Origin: Eimeria necatrix
Taxonomy: Eukaryota > Apicomplexa > Conoidasida > Eucoccidiorida > Eimeriidae
Direction: 5' to 3'
Assembly (NCBI RefSeq): GCF_000499385.1
Contig: NW_013652122.1
Location: forward strand, 1-50,000
Length of the DNA: 50,000 bases
Part shown: positions 33,147 to 48,233 of the stretch, in pieces
How the letters are laid out: each line of letters starts with the position of its first letter
Position numbering within the stretch: the first letter of the stretch is position 1
Notes under the pieces: generated by a model
Seen by the model: only the letters and a program-made list of their open reading frames with translations
Databases searched by the model: none
Told to the model about the DNA's origin: nothing
Program-made: the position numbers and the translations under genes

Positions 33147-34157
33147 AAGCTCGCCCCCTGAGGGGCCCCCGCAGCCTCGTGTGGGGCCCTAAGGGCCTCT
33201 GAAGCTTCGGGGCCCCCGAAAGCCCTGCTGCAGACTTGCTGGGCCTCCAAGGGGTCTCGAAGTTTGCTGCTGAAGCTCAGAGGGTCGCTGTAGTAAACAA
33301 ACTCAGAGTATGGATTGCTGCAGTCTGCCTCAGCAAGCAGTTCGGGGGGCCCCCCAGAGCCTTTGCTGCTTCCCGGGGGCCCCCAGTCTTCCCCAGGGGC
33401 CCCCACAGAGCTGCGCGCCTTTCTGCTGCTGGGGTTTGAAGGGGGGGGGGGCCCCCCTGGGGGCCCCTCAGTGAAGGGCAGCTGGGAGACCCTGGTGCAT
33501 GCAGCAGTGCCCCTGCGCCTTCTGCTTACGGGGGCCCCTGCTGCTGCTGCTTCTGGGGGCCCCTGACTGCTGCCCGCAGCCAGACCCGCCTCCTGCTGCA
33601 GCTGCTGCAGCTGCTGCAGCTGCTGCAGCTGCTGCAGCTGCTGCAGCTGCTGCAGCTGCTGCAGCTCGGGGTCTTCTTCTCTGGGGCCGCTGCTGCTCAG
33701 CAGCTGCAGCATGGGGGGCCCCGAGTAGACCAGACAAAGAGAATGCTGCATAAAGCTCATGGGCCTAAAGCTATCTCTGGGGGGCCTCCGGGGAGGCGAG
33801 AACTGCATTAAGTAATAAAGGGGGGTGGCTGAAGGCCTCCTGTGGGGGCCCCCCAGCTCCTCAGCAAATCTGGGGGCCCCTCCTGGGGCCCCTCCTGCAA
33901 ATACCCTGCAGCCTTGGGCCCCCTCGAGACGCCTGAACCCATGGGGCCCTGCAGCAGCAGCAAGGGGGCCCCCCTCGGGGGCCCCGGGGGCCCCCAGGCT
34001 CTCCCGCAGCAACATGGGGCCCCCCACGCTGGGGCCCTCTGCATGCAGCAAGTGGGGCTGCCGGTGCTCGGGGAACAGCAGCGGCTCCCGCAGCTCCACA
34101 GAGTAGACCCCTTCCTCCTGAACCACTAGCTTGTAGTCGTACTCCGTCCACGTAGCT

Positions 34158-34202
<45 letters not shown>

Positions 34203-34328
34203 CACAACGCACAGAGTGAGCTGCAGCCTAACCCTCGAAAGCCCGGTGCAGCTGCGTGTCTGTCTTTAGCAGCAAGAGCTGAGTGGCTGCTTCTTAGCGA
34301 CCCCACAACCCTAAGCTTTCCCATCCCG

Positions 34329-34376
<48 letters not shown>

Positions 34377-34574
34377 GCGAGCCTCACCTGGCTTGCCCCA
34401 GCGAAAGGCGTACAGGACGGGGGCCCCCGGCTGCAGCATTTCCACATGGACCACCAGCTGGACTTTGCTGGGGGCCTCCCGGGGGCCCCTCCTACAGCAC
34501 TGTAGTTGCTGCTGCCCTTCATAGGGGCCCTCGAATCCCGAGAGTAGTGCAGGCTGCTGCACCTCCCCTGCCGC

Positions 34575-34616
<42 letters not shown>

Positions 34617-34767
34617 CCGCGTGGGGGCCCCGTTTGCAGCAGCTGCTGCCTGCGGCCGCAGCAGCACGGGGGGGCTGGGGGTGACCTTGCCCACCAGCTT
34701 GCCAGTCAGCTGCAGCCGCTGGCCCTCCATCAGCAGCTGCACCCACTCTGCAGCACTCCAGTCATTT

Positions 34768-34800
<33 letters not shown>

Positions 34801-35528
34801 GCCCCCCTCGGACCATTCGCCCCGAAAGCGGAGTCGGGGGGCCCCTCCGGCCCTCGCGGGGGCCCCCCGGGCCCCGGGGGCCCCTCCGGGGATTTCGGGG
34901 GGCCCCGCGGGGCCTCTGGGGGCCCCCGGACCCTCACTTGGGGCCCCTCCTGAGCTGTGCCGCGCACCTCCGGGGGGCCCTGAGGCCCTTCGTGGGCACC
35001 GGGGGGCCCCCGGTGGGCCCCCTGAGGCCCCTTGTGGGCTTCTGGGGGCCCCTCGTGGTGCCCTTGGGGCCCCACGGGGGCCTCTTGGGCCTCCTCGGGG
35101 GCCCCCTGGGGCCCCTCATGAGCCTCTTGGGCCCCCCTGTGGGCCCCGTGGGGCCCCTCGTGGGCCCCTTGGGGCCCCTCATGGAACTCTTGGGGCCCCT
35201 CGTGGGCCCCAAGGGGCCCCTCGTGGGCCCCAAGGGGCCCCTCGTGGGCCCCAAGGGGCCCATTCTGGGTAGCGTGGGGCTTCTGCTGGGCCACGCGAAG
35301 GGCTGCAAGCAGGGGGGCCCAGCTGAGGGCCTCGGAAGCCGCAGGGGGCCCCTGTGGAGGTTTTGCTGCTGATGTGGGTTGGGGCAGCAGCGCCAGGAGA
35401 CTGGCCGTGGGGTTAAAGTGAGGGGCCCCATCGGGGGAGTCGGGGGCTGCTGCTGCAGCAAAAGGCAGCAGCAGCAGCAGCAGCAGCAGCAGCTGCAGCC
35501 GACAAAGGGCTACCTGGGGGGCCCCCAT
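30491..35528 (-). CDS. Large secreted protein, 1601 residues, two exons
   Basis: Exon 1, 34388-35528, and exon 2, 30491-34155, join as CCAG|CT in phase after donor GTGAGG and a CTG-run acceptor, giving 1601 codons plus TAA. It starts MGAPQVALCRLQ, then nine Leu coded by CTG, then PFAAAAAPDSPDG: a standard signal peptide. A spacer of HEGPLGA/HEGPQGA repeats follows. Unique blocks include SAAEWVQLLMEGQRLQLTG, VQLVVHVEMLQPGAPVLYAF, EYDYKLVVQEEGVYSVELRE, ELWVLHQAFEIREPGYGEW, CMWCSRTIAAFTSLSIFRPN and LPPDFSLLPTTYVLQWQLLE. They look beta-rich and conserved, separated by Gln, Ala and GPP runs. No transmembrane segment is seen after the signal peptide. I do not recognise the family. It could be a lumenal or secreted organelle protein of the parasite. 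Confidence 0.75.
31453..31612. repeat. 15-base coding repeat CTGCTGCAGCACTAG
   Basis: About ten units inside exon 2 of the 1601-residue gene, read on the minus strand as Ser-Ala-Ala-Ala-Ala-type pentapeptides. Unit variants (CATCACTAG, CACTAGGTG) keep the frame. Confidence 0.9.
33595..33666. repeat. 9-base coding repeat CTGCTGCAG
   Basis: Eight units encode the pattern Leu-Gln-Gln in the 1601-residue protein on the minus strand. A comparable 21-base coding repeat (CACGAGGGGCCCCTTGGGGCC on the sense strand) lies near 35150-35265. Confidence 0.85.
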
Positions 35529-35640
35529 GTTGCTGGGCGGGGAGACTCGCAGGCACAGAGACAGGCTGGAGGCTTGGGGGCCCCTGAGGTCACTCTAAAG
35601 AATAGAAGCAGCAGAAGAGACAGACAGCGAAAGTCCGACC

Positions 35641-35681
<41 letters not shown>

Positions 35682-36633
35682 TAGCGGGAGGAGCTAGCGA
35701 GAGCCAAGAGAGCCCTGAGAGGGCATGGTGGCAGCAGCAGCTTTCCACTGCTCGAAGGGACGTTGCTGGCAGCAGCAGCAGCAGCAGCAGCAAGCATTCG
35801 CGGGCTGCTGCTGCTGAGCCGCAGCAGCAAAGGACACACAAGGGACAGAAGCAGACAACCAACTGGGACAATCTGTGGGGTGCCAGGCTCCAGCGAGCTG
35901 CTGCTGCTGCACTAAGAAGGAGACAGCGCTGCTGCTGCATGCAGCTGCTGCTGCAGCGACGCGAGACAGGCGCCCGGGGATCGGATCCCGTGGCCGGGGT
36001 CACCTGCGTGGGCTGGGGTGTCTGTACACCTCGCGGGCCAGCGAGAAGGACTTCAAAAGGCATTCGGGACTTAAATTAACTTCACAATTTATAAATAAAA
36101 CAAAAATAAATGGTGAAGTTCCTTCCCCAGAGGCCCTAAGCCGCAGACAGCCATCTCGAGACGCCCCGCGGCCCCACGCTGTCGCCTGTGTGGACCCAGC
36201 TGCTCCTGGGGTATTATTTCTGGTTATTTTCGCACCTCACCGGGAACTTTTCGATTAATAATGCATTAATTAATTAATTCATTTATTAATTGTACTTAAA
36301 AGCTCTCAGGGGGGCCAAAAAAAAGAAAAATTGACAAGACCGCCGCCCAGGTGACTCCGCTACTTCACTTTTCCAGCGCGAGCTCACGAGACAGACACAC
36401 AGAGGCCCTGGGGCCCCGAAGGGGCCCCTGCGTCCAGCTTGCCATGCTAGGGGGCCCCCCAGTGTTCCATATTTGCCGAGCTAGGGGGCCCCCAATACCC
36501 TTTCTGGCCGCAGGGGCGCGTCCTGGGGCCCCTGGGCAGCAAGCTGGGGGTGTGTAGGGAGCTTTAGGCACTGGCAGAGGCCCCTGAGGGGGCCCCTTGC
36601 ATATAGGGGGCCAAAGGGGCCGCGGGGGGGCCA
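35529..36633. other. Intergenic stretch upstream of the 1601-residue gene
   Basis: Holds a CAG run (35642-35682), mixed unique sequence, a variant TGTCTGTACA at 36019-36028, and a TTAATTAATT-rich tract at 36255-36300. No supported exon. It is the probable promoter region of the minus-strand gene. Confidence 0.5.
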
Positions 36634-37120
36634 GCCTCAACACAGCTAGCTGCCACAGGGGCCCCCAGCCTCACCACAGCTAGCTGCCACAGGGGCCCTC
36701 GAACTCACCACAGCTAGCTGCCACAGGGGCCCTCAACCTCACCACAGCTAGCTGCCACAGGGGCCCCCAGCCTCACCACAGCTAGCTGCCACAGGGGCCC
36801 TCAACCTCAACACAGCTAGCTGCCACAGGGGCCCCCAGACTCACCACAGCTAGCTGCCACAGGGGCCCCCAGCCTCACCACAGCTAGCTGCCACAGGGGC
36901 CCCCAGCCTCACCACAGCTAGCTGCCACAGGGGCCCTCAACCTCAACACAGCTAGCTGCCACAGGGGCCCCCAGCCTCACCACAGCTAGCTGCCACAGGG
37001 GCCCCCAACCTCACCACAGCTAGCTGTCCCAGGGGACCCTACTCTCAACATAGCTAGCTTCCCCGGGGGCCCCTAGTCTCAGCATAGCTAGCTGCCGCAG
37101 GGGCCCCTCCTCTCAGCATA
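36634..37120. repeat. 34-base satellite containing GCTAGC
   Basis: About 14 tandem copies of a 34-base unit (key words ACAGCTAGCTGCCACAGGGG and CCTCACC), nearly identical until 37000 and then diverging. Each copy holds one AGCTAGCT palindrome and one GGGGCCC block. No coding potential. Confidence 0.95.
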
Positions 37121-37359
37121 TCTAGCTGTTTCAGCGGCCCCAAGTCTCAGTTGATCAAGCTGTCCCAGGGGCCCCAAGTTAGGCCCCTGGGGGCCCCCTG
37201 CGGGGGCAGAGGGCCCCTCAGCACTGTTTATAATTGCTTCGAGGGGGCCCCACTGACTGCTGCTTCTCCCGCTAGCGCAGCAGCAGCAGCAGCTAGCTGC
37301 AGCACACTGGCCCCAAGCAGCGGCGAAGTGACAGCTGCAGCACATTGCGCGGCGAGAGC

Positions 37360-37500
37360 GCTAGCTAGACCTGTGCCTGAACCGCTAGCTAGCCATGCCT
37401 CAGCTAGCCAGCTAGCTGGCTTGCTAGCTCGCTAGCTAGCTAGCTAGCTAGTTAACTGGAATATATCTCGCTAGCTAGCTAGCTAGCTAGCTAGCTGGCG
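37360..37500. repeat. CTAG tetranucleotide array
   Basis: Runs of GCTAGCTAGCTAGC interrupted by GGAATATATC, similar to the arrays at 12.6-13.3 kb. Confidence 0.95.
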
Positions 37501-37619
37501 AGGTCGAGTGAGCCGCACGGCTTGCTCTGCTCCTGGGCGCCTGCTAGCTAGCTGCTGAGGGCCTTCACGGCTAGCAGCAGCAGATGCCTACAGCGCAGCT
37601 GCAGAGAGGGGAGCCCTAA

Positions 37620-37650
37620 AGGGTTTAGGGTTTAGGGTTTAGGGTTTAGA
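37620..37650 (+). repeat. Short TTTAGGG array
   Basis: Four TTTAGGG units between the CTAG block and the GCATGC satellite. Confidence 0.9.
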
Positions 37651-37825
37651 GAAGTGTTTAGATCCTAATCCACGGGCCGCCTACTTCTTTGCTGCTGTTT
37701 CTAGCCTTTGTGTCTGCGCCCCAATTGCTGCACTAAAACTGCAGCATAATTCTACTTTAGCCATTATAGCGATTAGCCAGAAAGCCCCAAAGAGTGCCAG
37801 TCCCGCAGAGGTATGTGCTGCAGTG

Positions 37826-38122
37826 CATGCACGCATGCATGTTCTGCATGCATGCACTGCCGCATGCACGCATGCATGTTCTGCATGCATGCACTGCTGC
37901 ATGCATGCATGTTCTGCATGCATGCACTGCTGCATGCATGCATGTTCTGCATGCATGCACTGCTGCATGCATGCATGTTCTGCATGCATGCATGTTCTGC
38001 ACGCATGCACTGCTGCATGCATGCATGTTCTGCATGCATGCACTGCTGCATGCATGCATGTTCTGCATGCATGCACTGCTGCATGCATGCATGTTCTGCA
38101 TGCATGCACTGCTGCATGCATG
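37826..38122. repeat. 33-base satellite of GCATGC words
   Basis: About nine copies of a 33-base unit (ATGCATGCATGTTCTGCATG followed by CATGCACTGCTGC), each with several TGCATGCA or GCATGC palindromes. All six frames are open in part (Met-His-Ala-Cys readings), which is a property of the repeat. It ends 47 bases beyond the last codon of the YEATS gene. Confidence 0.95.
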
Positions 38123-38168
38123 CAGCTGCAGGGGCCCAGGGCCTGGTTGGGGCTGGCTAGGAGAGACG

Positions 38169-42174
<4,006 letters not shown>

Positions 42175-42228
42175 TTTGCTTCTGGGCAAAGAGTTCGGAC
42201 CTGCTGCTGCTGCTGCTGCTGCTGCTGC

Positions 42229-42262
<34 letters not shown>

Positions 42263-43084
42263 GCTGCTGCTGCTGCTGCTGCGCTTTCTGCTGCGGCCCC
42301 CAGGCATGCAGGGCACCGGGGCCCCCGAGCCCAGCAGGCAGGGTAGGGGGGCCCCTTCTCTGCTGGGGGCCCCTGTCTCTTGGGGGCCCCTCGGTGCCCT
42401 GGAGGCCCCCAGGACCCTGTTGGGGGCCCCTGTTTGATCAGGGGGCCCCAAGTGCCCTGGGGGCCCCAGGCAGTGGCCGCAAGGGGGCCCCTGCAAGGCT
42501 TGCGCAGCTGCTGCTGGGCACTGGAGGCGACAGCAGCAGCTGCTGCAGCTGCTGCAGCTGCTGCTCGGGACAAATAAAAACCCTAAATTGGATTTTTTGC
42601 TGCTGCTGCTGCTTCCAAATTGCTGCTTCCCGCAAACTCTGCAGCACCGCATGCAGCAGCCCCAGGGGAGCCACCCGGGGGCCCCCGAGCCGCTGGGGGC
42701 CCCCGGGGCTGGGGCCTTGGGGGCCCCCTTAAACCCTAGTGGGGTTTGGGGGGCCCCCGGGGCCCCACCAGCCCAAATACTGGACTTCTAAACCCTTTTT
42801 TAGGGCTTGGCTGGGCTTGAGCTGCTGCTGCGGCGTTTGCTGCTGCTCCTTCGGAAAAAGAAAGAGATAAAAGAAGACTTAGAGAGAAAACAGAAAAAAA
42901 AAGAATACACAAAAGTAAAGAAACAAAAAAGACAAAATTGGCAAAAAAAAGAAAAGAAATGCAGCAAAATATGGCAGAGACGCAGCAGTAGACGCGAGCC
43001 GCAGCAAAGACACCAGAGCGCCAGCAGCAGCAGCAGCAGCAGCAGAAACAGCTGCAGCAACAGCAGCAACAGCACCAGCAACAA

Positions 43085-43125
<41 letters not shown>

Positions 43126-43140
43126 GCACAACCCGCCTGT
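42175..43140. other. Stretch between the divergent YEATS and RpoA-region genes
   Basis: CTG run (42200-42288), GGGGCCCC-rich sequence (42290-42500, 42660-42770) and CAG runs (43020-43130). No supported exon was found. It should contain the promoters of the minus-strand YEATS gene and the plus-strand gene starting at 43.3-43.4 kb. Confidence 0.5.
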
Positions 43141-43393
43141 TGCCTTGTGTGTCTGCTGCTGCCTAGGGCCCCCGAACCCCCCCCACCGCCAGCCTCCGGG
43201 GGGCCCCCGGGGGCCCCCTCCTTCTGTGGGGCCCCTGGGGGCCCCCCTGCGCCTCTTGCCCAAAGCCTGCATAGAAAAAAGGGTACTGGGGGGCCCCTCT
43301 TGGCGCTGGGGGCCCCCCGCGCTGCCTGGGGCCAAAATGCCCCTCAAAGGGCCCCAAAAAAGACTCGAGGGGGCCCCCCAGGGGCCTCCCTGC

Positions 43394-43573
43394 ATGCAGC
43401 TGGGGGGCCCCGCAGCAGCTGGGGGGCCCCAGAAGCGCGGGGGGCCCCCAGGGGCCCCTTCTTTTGTGGCTTTTCTTTTTGCTGCTGCTGCCTGCTGCTG
43501 CCTCTGGGCCCTTGCTGCAGAGGCTGCGGTGCTGCAGGTGAGCAGCTCTCACTGGGGGCCCCTCCCGCTGCTT

Positions 43574-43607
<34 letters not shown>

Positions 43608-43975
43608 TGCAGCAGCAGCAGCAGCACAGTTTGAGAACCCTCGCGATCCCCTTAACGAGAAGGGGGTCCCCACCTCTAAGGGTGGGTAGGGTGGATGCAG
43701 CAGCAGCAAAACGAAGGCATGGGGGCCCCCATGGGGCCCCCCGAAGGGCCCCATTGGCTGCATGCAGCCGGGGGGCCCCCAGCGGGGCCTTTATTGTCTC
43801 TCTTTGGGGGCCCCGGGGCCCCTCCAGAGTCTTTGCTGCTGCAGCAGCGGGGCCCCAGGGGGCCCAGTGGGGCCCCAACTTGAAGAAAAAGGGCCTCCCT
43901 TTGGCAGCCTCTGCCACAGCAGCAGCAGCAGCAGCAGCAGAGGGTCCGGCAGCAGCAGCGAGCGAGGGGGAAGCA

Positions 43976-44013
<38 letters not shown>

Positions 44014-44122
44014 TGCTGCTGCTGCAGCAAAGGAGGAAGAAGAAGCAGCGGTAAGCATTGCCCGCGCTGCCTCAGCTTCCGCAAAGGCGGACGCGTTGGC
44101 GGCGGAGCGCGCAGCAGCAGCA

Positions 44123-44155
<33 letters not shown>

Positions 44156-44911
44156 GCAGCACGGGGCAGCCGCCCCTACCACTTCTTCCAAGCCGACCTT
44201 CCTGGAGACAGTCTCCTTACAAGGCCTTATCCTTCTCTAGAAGACCCCCCCTCGAACTTGCCCCCCCTTGGCCTGGGGCATTTGCCCACGGAGGCCCCAG
44301 GGGGCCCCCCGGGGGGCCCCCCGGGGGGCCCCCCAAGTCCCACGGGGTCCCTCGGGGGCCCCTCTGGGGGCCCCCCAGTGGCCCTGGGGGCTTCCGGGCC
44401 CCCCCCTGGGCTCCCCCAGGGCCCGCCGGGGCCCCCCGGGGGCCCCCCCGGGACGCTGGGGGCCCCCCCCGGGGGCCCCCCAGAGTCCGGGGGCCCCCCC
44501 GGGGGGCCCCCCGGGGGGCCCCCCGGGAGGCTGGGGCCCCCCGGGGCCGGCGTGGGGGCCCTGGGGCAGGGGGGCCCCCTGTGGAACGTGCTGGGGCAGG
44601 AGAAGGCGGCAGTGGAGGCCGCAGTGGAGTTGGAGAAGAAGTTCGTGGAAAGGCGATGGCTGGAGAGATTGGCTGCGACGCAGAAGGCGGCGGAGACGCA
44701 GCAAAGGGCCGCCAGGCAGCAGCAGCAGCAAAAGCTGCAGGCAATGGGGGCCCCCAAATGTACGCAACAGGGGGGCCCCCGGGGCCCCCGGGGCCCCCGG
44801 GGCCCCCGGGGCCCCGGGGGGGCCCCCGGGCTTGGGTTTCTTTGGGTTTTTGGGGTTCTTTGGACTTCTTTTGGGTTCTTTTGGACTTCTTTTGGGTTCT
44901 TTTGGACTTAA
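43394..44911 (+). CDS. Signal-peptide leader exon and Ala/GPP-rich exons, probably the 5' part of the RpoA gene
   Basis: Exon 43394-43537 (ATG 43394, or 43337) reads MQLGGPAAAGG, then a hydrophobic core SFVAFLFAAAACCCLWALA and EAAVLQ, and ends at donor CAG|GTGAGC: a signal peptide. A small exon at 43630-43681 reads FENPRDPLNEKGVPTSK and is in phase. A longer exon, about 43880-44820, holds poly-Ala, KADALAAERA, RPYHFFQADLPGDSLLTRPY, a GPP repeat and the helix AVELEKKFVERRWLERLAAT. Its end is not defined. The next phase-compatible exon downstream on the same strand is 45366, so these exons may encode the organelle-targeting leader of the RpoA protein. A separate secreted protein is the alternative. 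Confidence 0.45.
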
Positions 44912-45129
44912 CTTTGTTTCTTTTGGTTCTTTTTTTCCTTTTTGCTTCTTTTTTGTCTTTTTTGGATTCTGTTTTGTCTTCTTTTGCTGCTGCTTTGTTT
45001 CTCTTTCTTTCTTTTTAATCTTTTTGGGTTTTTTGTCTTTTCTTTCGACGCATTTTGCTGCCGCTCTGCTGCTGCGCAGCAACGCCGTTGCTGCAGTGCT
45101 GTGGGGCGGGGAGTGTTGCCTGGGGCAGG

Positions 45130-45337
45130 GCCTAGGGTTTAGGGTTTAGGGTTTAGGGTTTAGGGTTTGGGGTTTGGGGCGGGTTGTCAAACCTAGAGTT
45201 GGGGGTTAAAGTCTGTGGCTGGGGTTTCGGGAGACCCAGGGTTTGAAGCCTTGCCTGCCTCACGAAGCTCCAAGCCTAGGGTTTAGGGTTTAGGGTTTAG
45301 GGTTTAGGGTTTAGGGTTTAGGGTTTAGGGTTTTGCT
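45130..45337 (+). repeat. TTTAGGG telomere-like arrays
   Basis: Two arrays (45130-45172 and 45278-45337), the second with about eight perfect units and lying 29 bases before the acceptor of the 45366 exon, so probably intronic. Confidence 0.93.
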
Positions 45338-45365
45338 GCGGCTGCCTCAGGGGCCTTCTCTGTAG

Positions 45366-45911
45366 ACAGCCAACGCGTCGAAGCCCCTGCGGCTCTTCAC
45401 TACGACTTCAGGACTTACGGGCCTTTCTTTGAAAAATATGTTGTTAGTTTTTTTTCTTTTTTCTTTTTTCTTTTTTTCTTTTTTCTTTTTTGTTTTTCTC
45501 TATTCTCTTTTTTGTCCTTTTTCCCTCTTCCCTTTGTCTCTTTTGTCGGATTTTGTTTTTTTCGTTCGTCTTCTTTTGCTTTTTTCTCTTTTGCTTTTTT
45601 TGTTTTGCTTTTTTCTTGTTTTTCTTTTTTGTGTTTTCTCCTGAATCGCTTTTTGTGTCTCTTTGTCTCCTTTTGCTTTTTCTTTTTCTGTCTTCCTTTT
45701 TTTCTTCGCCTCTTTTTATTTTTCTGGTCCCCTTTTGCTTTTCTGTCTCTTTTGTTTTTTCTCTTTTCTCTTTTTTCTTTTTCCCTTTATTTCCTCTTTT
45801 CTGTTTTCTCTTTTGTTTTTTTTCTTTTGTCTTCGTTGCTGAAGGGCCTCTCGCTGTTATATCTCATTTAAGCATAAAGCTCGAGTGGTTAGGACTATAT
45901 AGCGTTTACCT

Positions 45912-45954
<43 letters not shown>

Positions 45955-46102
45955 AGGAGGAAACACAGGGGCAAGTGAGCTGCAGCGAGGTTCACTACGA
46001 CGCTGCAACAGGGACTTTCGAGGAGACGCCTTTGCCTCCGCCGGGGAGGAGCAGCAGCCCCCCGCAGCAGCAGCAGCAGCAGCAGCAGGAGCGCGAGCGG
46101 TT

Positions 46103-46147
<45 letters not shown>

Positions 46148-48178
46148 GGAGGTGTACGGCCCCGCGCGCAGCGGCTTCCGGCTGAAGCAAATAACGCCGC
46201 CCGTGGCCCACCGCAGCGGCATAAGTTCTTTTTTTTATTTTCATTCTCCGCACTCAGCTCCTTTTGTTCCTTTTTTAAATGCATGCAGAAGAGAAACTTT
46301 CACTCTTCCGAGACCCGCGGTGACAGCCTTGAAAATCGAAAACTTGGATTCTTACGTGGCGGCCCCTGCGCTGCAGCCCCCGGGGCCGAGCCAGCTGCCT
46401 GCGGCGTTGCTGCAGCAGCAGCAGCAGCAGCAGCAGCAGCTGCAGCAGGTGCAGCAGCAGCTGCAGCAGCAGCAGCAGCAGCGCCTCAAGGGCATCAGCC
46501 CCTCCGCCTTCTTGACCCGCCTCCCCGTCGAAGTCGGCATGTGTGTCATTGGCATGCGAGAAGACGTGGAGGACTTGGTGGAAAACTTGCGACAAATAAT
46601 TTTTCGGAGAAAAAAGAAAAAAAAGACCAAGGGGGGGGCCCCCGACGGGGGCCCCCCCGGCGAGGCGGGGGCCCCCAGCGAGAGGGGGCCCCCGGGGGGG
46701 GCCCCCAGCGAGAGGGGGGCCCCGGGGGGGGCCCCCGGGGGGGCCCCCGGGGGGGCCCCCGGGGAGAGGGGGGCCCCTGGGGGGGCCCCCCTGGGGTCGT
46801 TTGAAAACCCCTGGGTGGCCTCTTTGTCCGTGAAGGGCCCCATTGCCGCTGTTGCTGGGGACTTGGTGTTGCCTGAGGACTTGGAAGTGGTGAACAAAAG
46901 TCAGTATTTGTGCACAATGAGTGCAAATTACTTTTTGAATTTGAAAGTGAAAATAGAACTAATAGAAGAGTTTGTGTTGCCGGAGTTTGGCTACGACAGT
47001 CTCAACAGAGACATTGACAAAGACGGCTTCTTCTACTTCGCCAGTTACTGCGCGCCAGTCCAGGCCTTTGGCTTCGAGGCCCACAGAGTCCCCGAGACCC
47101 TTTCTGCTGCTGCATCTCGGGGGGCCCATTCCCGGTCTTTGGCTTTTTATTCTGCTGCTTCTTACGCGGAGGCGCAGCAGCAAAGGTTTGGCAGGGCCAG
47201 GGAAGAAGACCCCGTTTTCAGGGACCTCGCCAAGTGCCTTCCCCTCGGGGGGGCCCCCGGGGGGCCCCCCAGGGGCCTCGTGGGGGCCCCCCCTGACGGG
47301 GGGCCCCCGGGGGCCCCCCGCCAGCCCCAGCAGGGGCCCCCCGGGGGGGCCCCCGCGGCGTCTGCGGCCCCGCAGGCGGCGCCCGCGGCGCCCGAAGAGG
47401 GGGGGGGGGCCCCTGGGGCCCCGGAGCCCCCTGGGCCTGCAGAGGGGACGGGGGCCCCCCGAGAGGGGGGCCCCCAAGGGGGGCCCCCCGAGGCAGGGGC
47501 CCCCCAAGGGGGGCCCCCCGAGGCAGGGGCCCCCCAAGGGGGGCCCCCCGAGGGAGGGGCCCCCCCGTTCCCGTATGAGAGTTTGGGAGAAGTTGTGACA
47601 ATAGAAATTCACACTGACGGATCTGCAACTCCTCGAGAGGCCTTTCTAGAGGCCCTCGACAGAGTTAAAGGACTTGCTGTCTCAGTGCAAAAAGCTCTTT
47701 TGCAAAACTGCAAAAAGTCAAGAGATGGAAACGCAGAAGAAGAATTCGAAGACCCAGATATGTACAAAGACAAACACAGGTGGGGGAAGCAAACTCAGAA
47801 AAAAAACTCAGAAAAAAAAAGACTGAGACAAAAAGAGAAGAAAAAGACTGAGACAAAAAGAAGAAAAAGACTGAGACAAAAAGAAACAAACACAGAGAAA
47901 GAGACAGAGAAAGAAAGAGAAATAAATGGACATGAAGAAGATGTAGACTCAGGGACAGAGGCAGAGACAGAAAACAAAAAAAAATAATAAATAAAAAAAT
48001 AAAAAGAGACAAACACAGAGTCCTTGTTTTCTTGTCCTTATTTTTTTCTTTTTCTGTCTCTGAAGAGGAAAGGAGAGACACTTAGAAGGGGGAAAGCCCC
48101 AAAGACTGCAGCGCATGCAGCAGCAGGCTGGGTTTGCTGCTGCGGGCTGTGGGGCCCCGGGGTTGCATGCATGCGTTT

Positions 48179-48233
<55 letters not shown>

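Noticed and set aside
45860..45905. tRNA-like words (TCGAGTGGTTAGGAC) before an rpoA exon
   Set aside because: No acceptor stem, anticodon arm or T arm could be paired around it. It lies just before a CTG-run acceptor and is better explained as intron sequence.
45429..45978. Phe/Ser/Leu-rich plus-strand frames resembling membrane proteins
   Set aside because: They are produced by the polypyrimidine tract in the rpoA intron.
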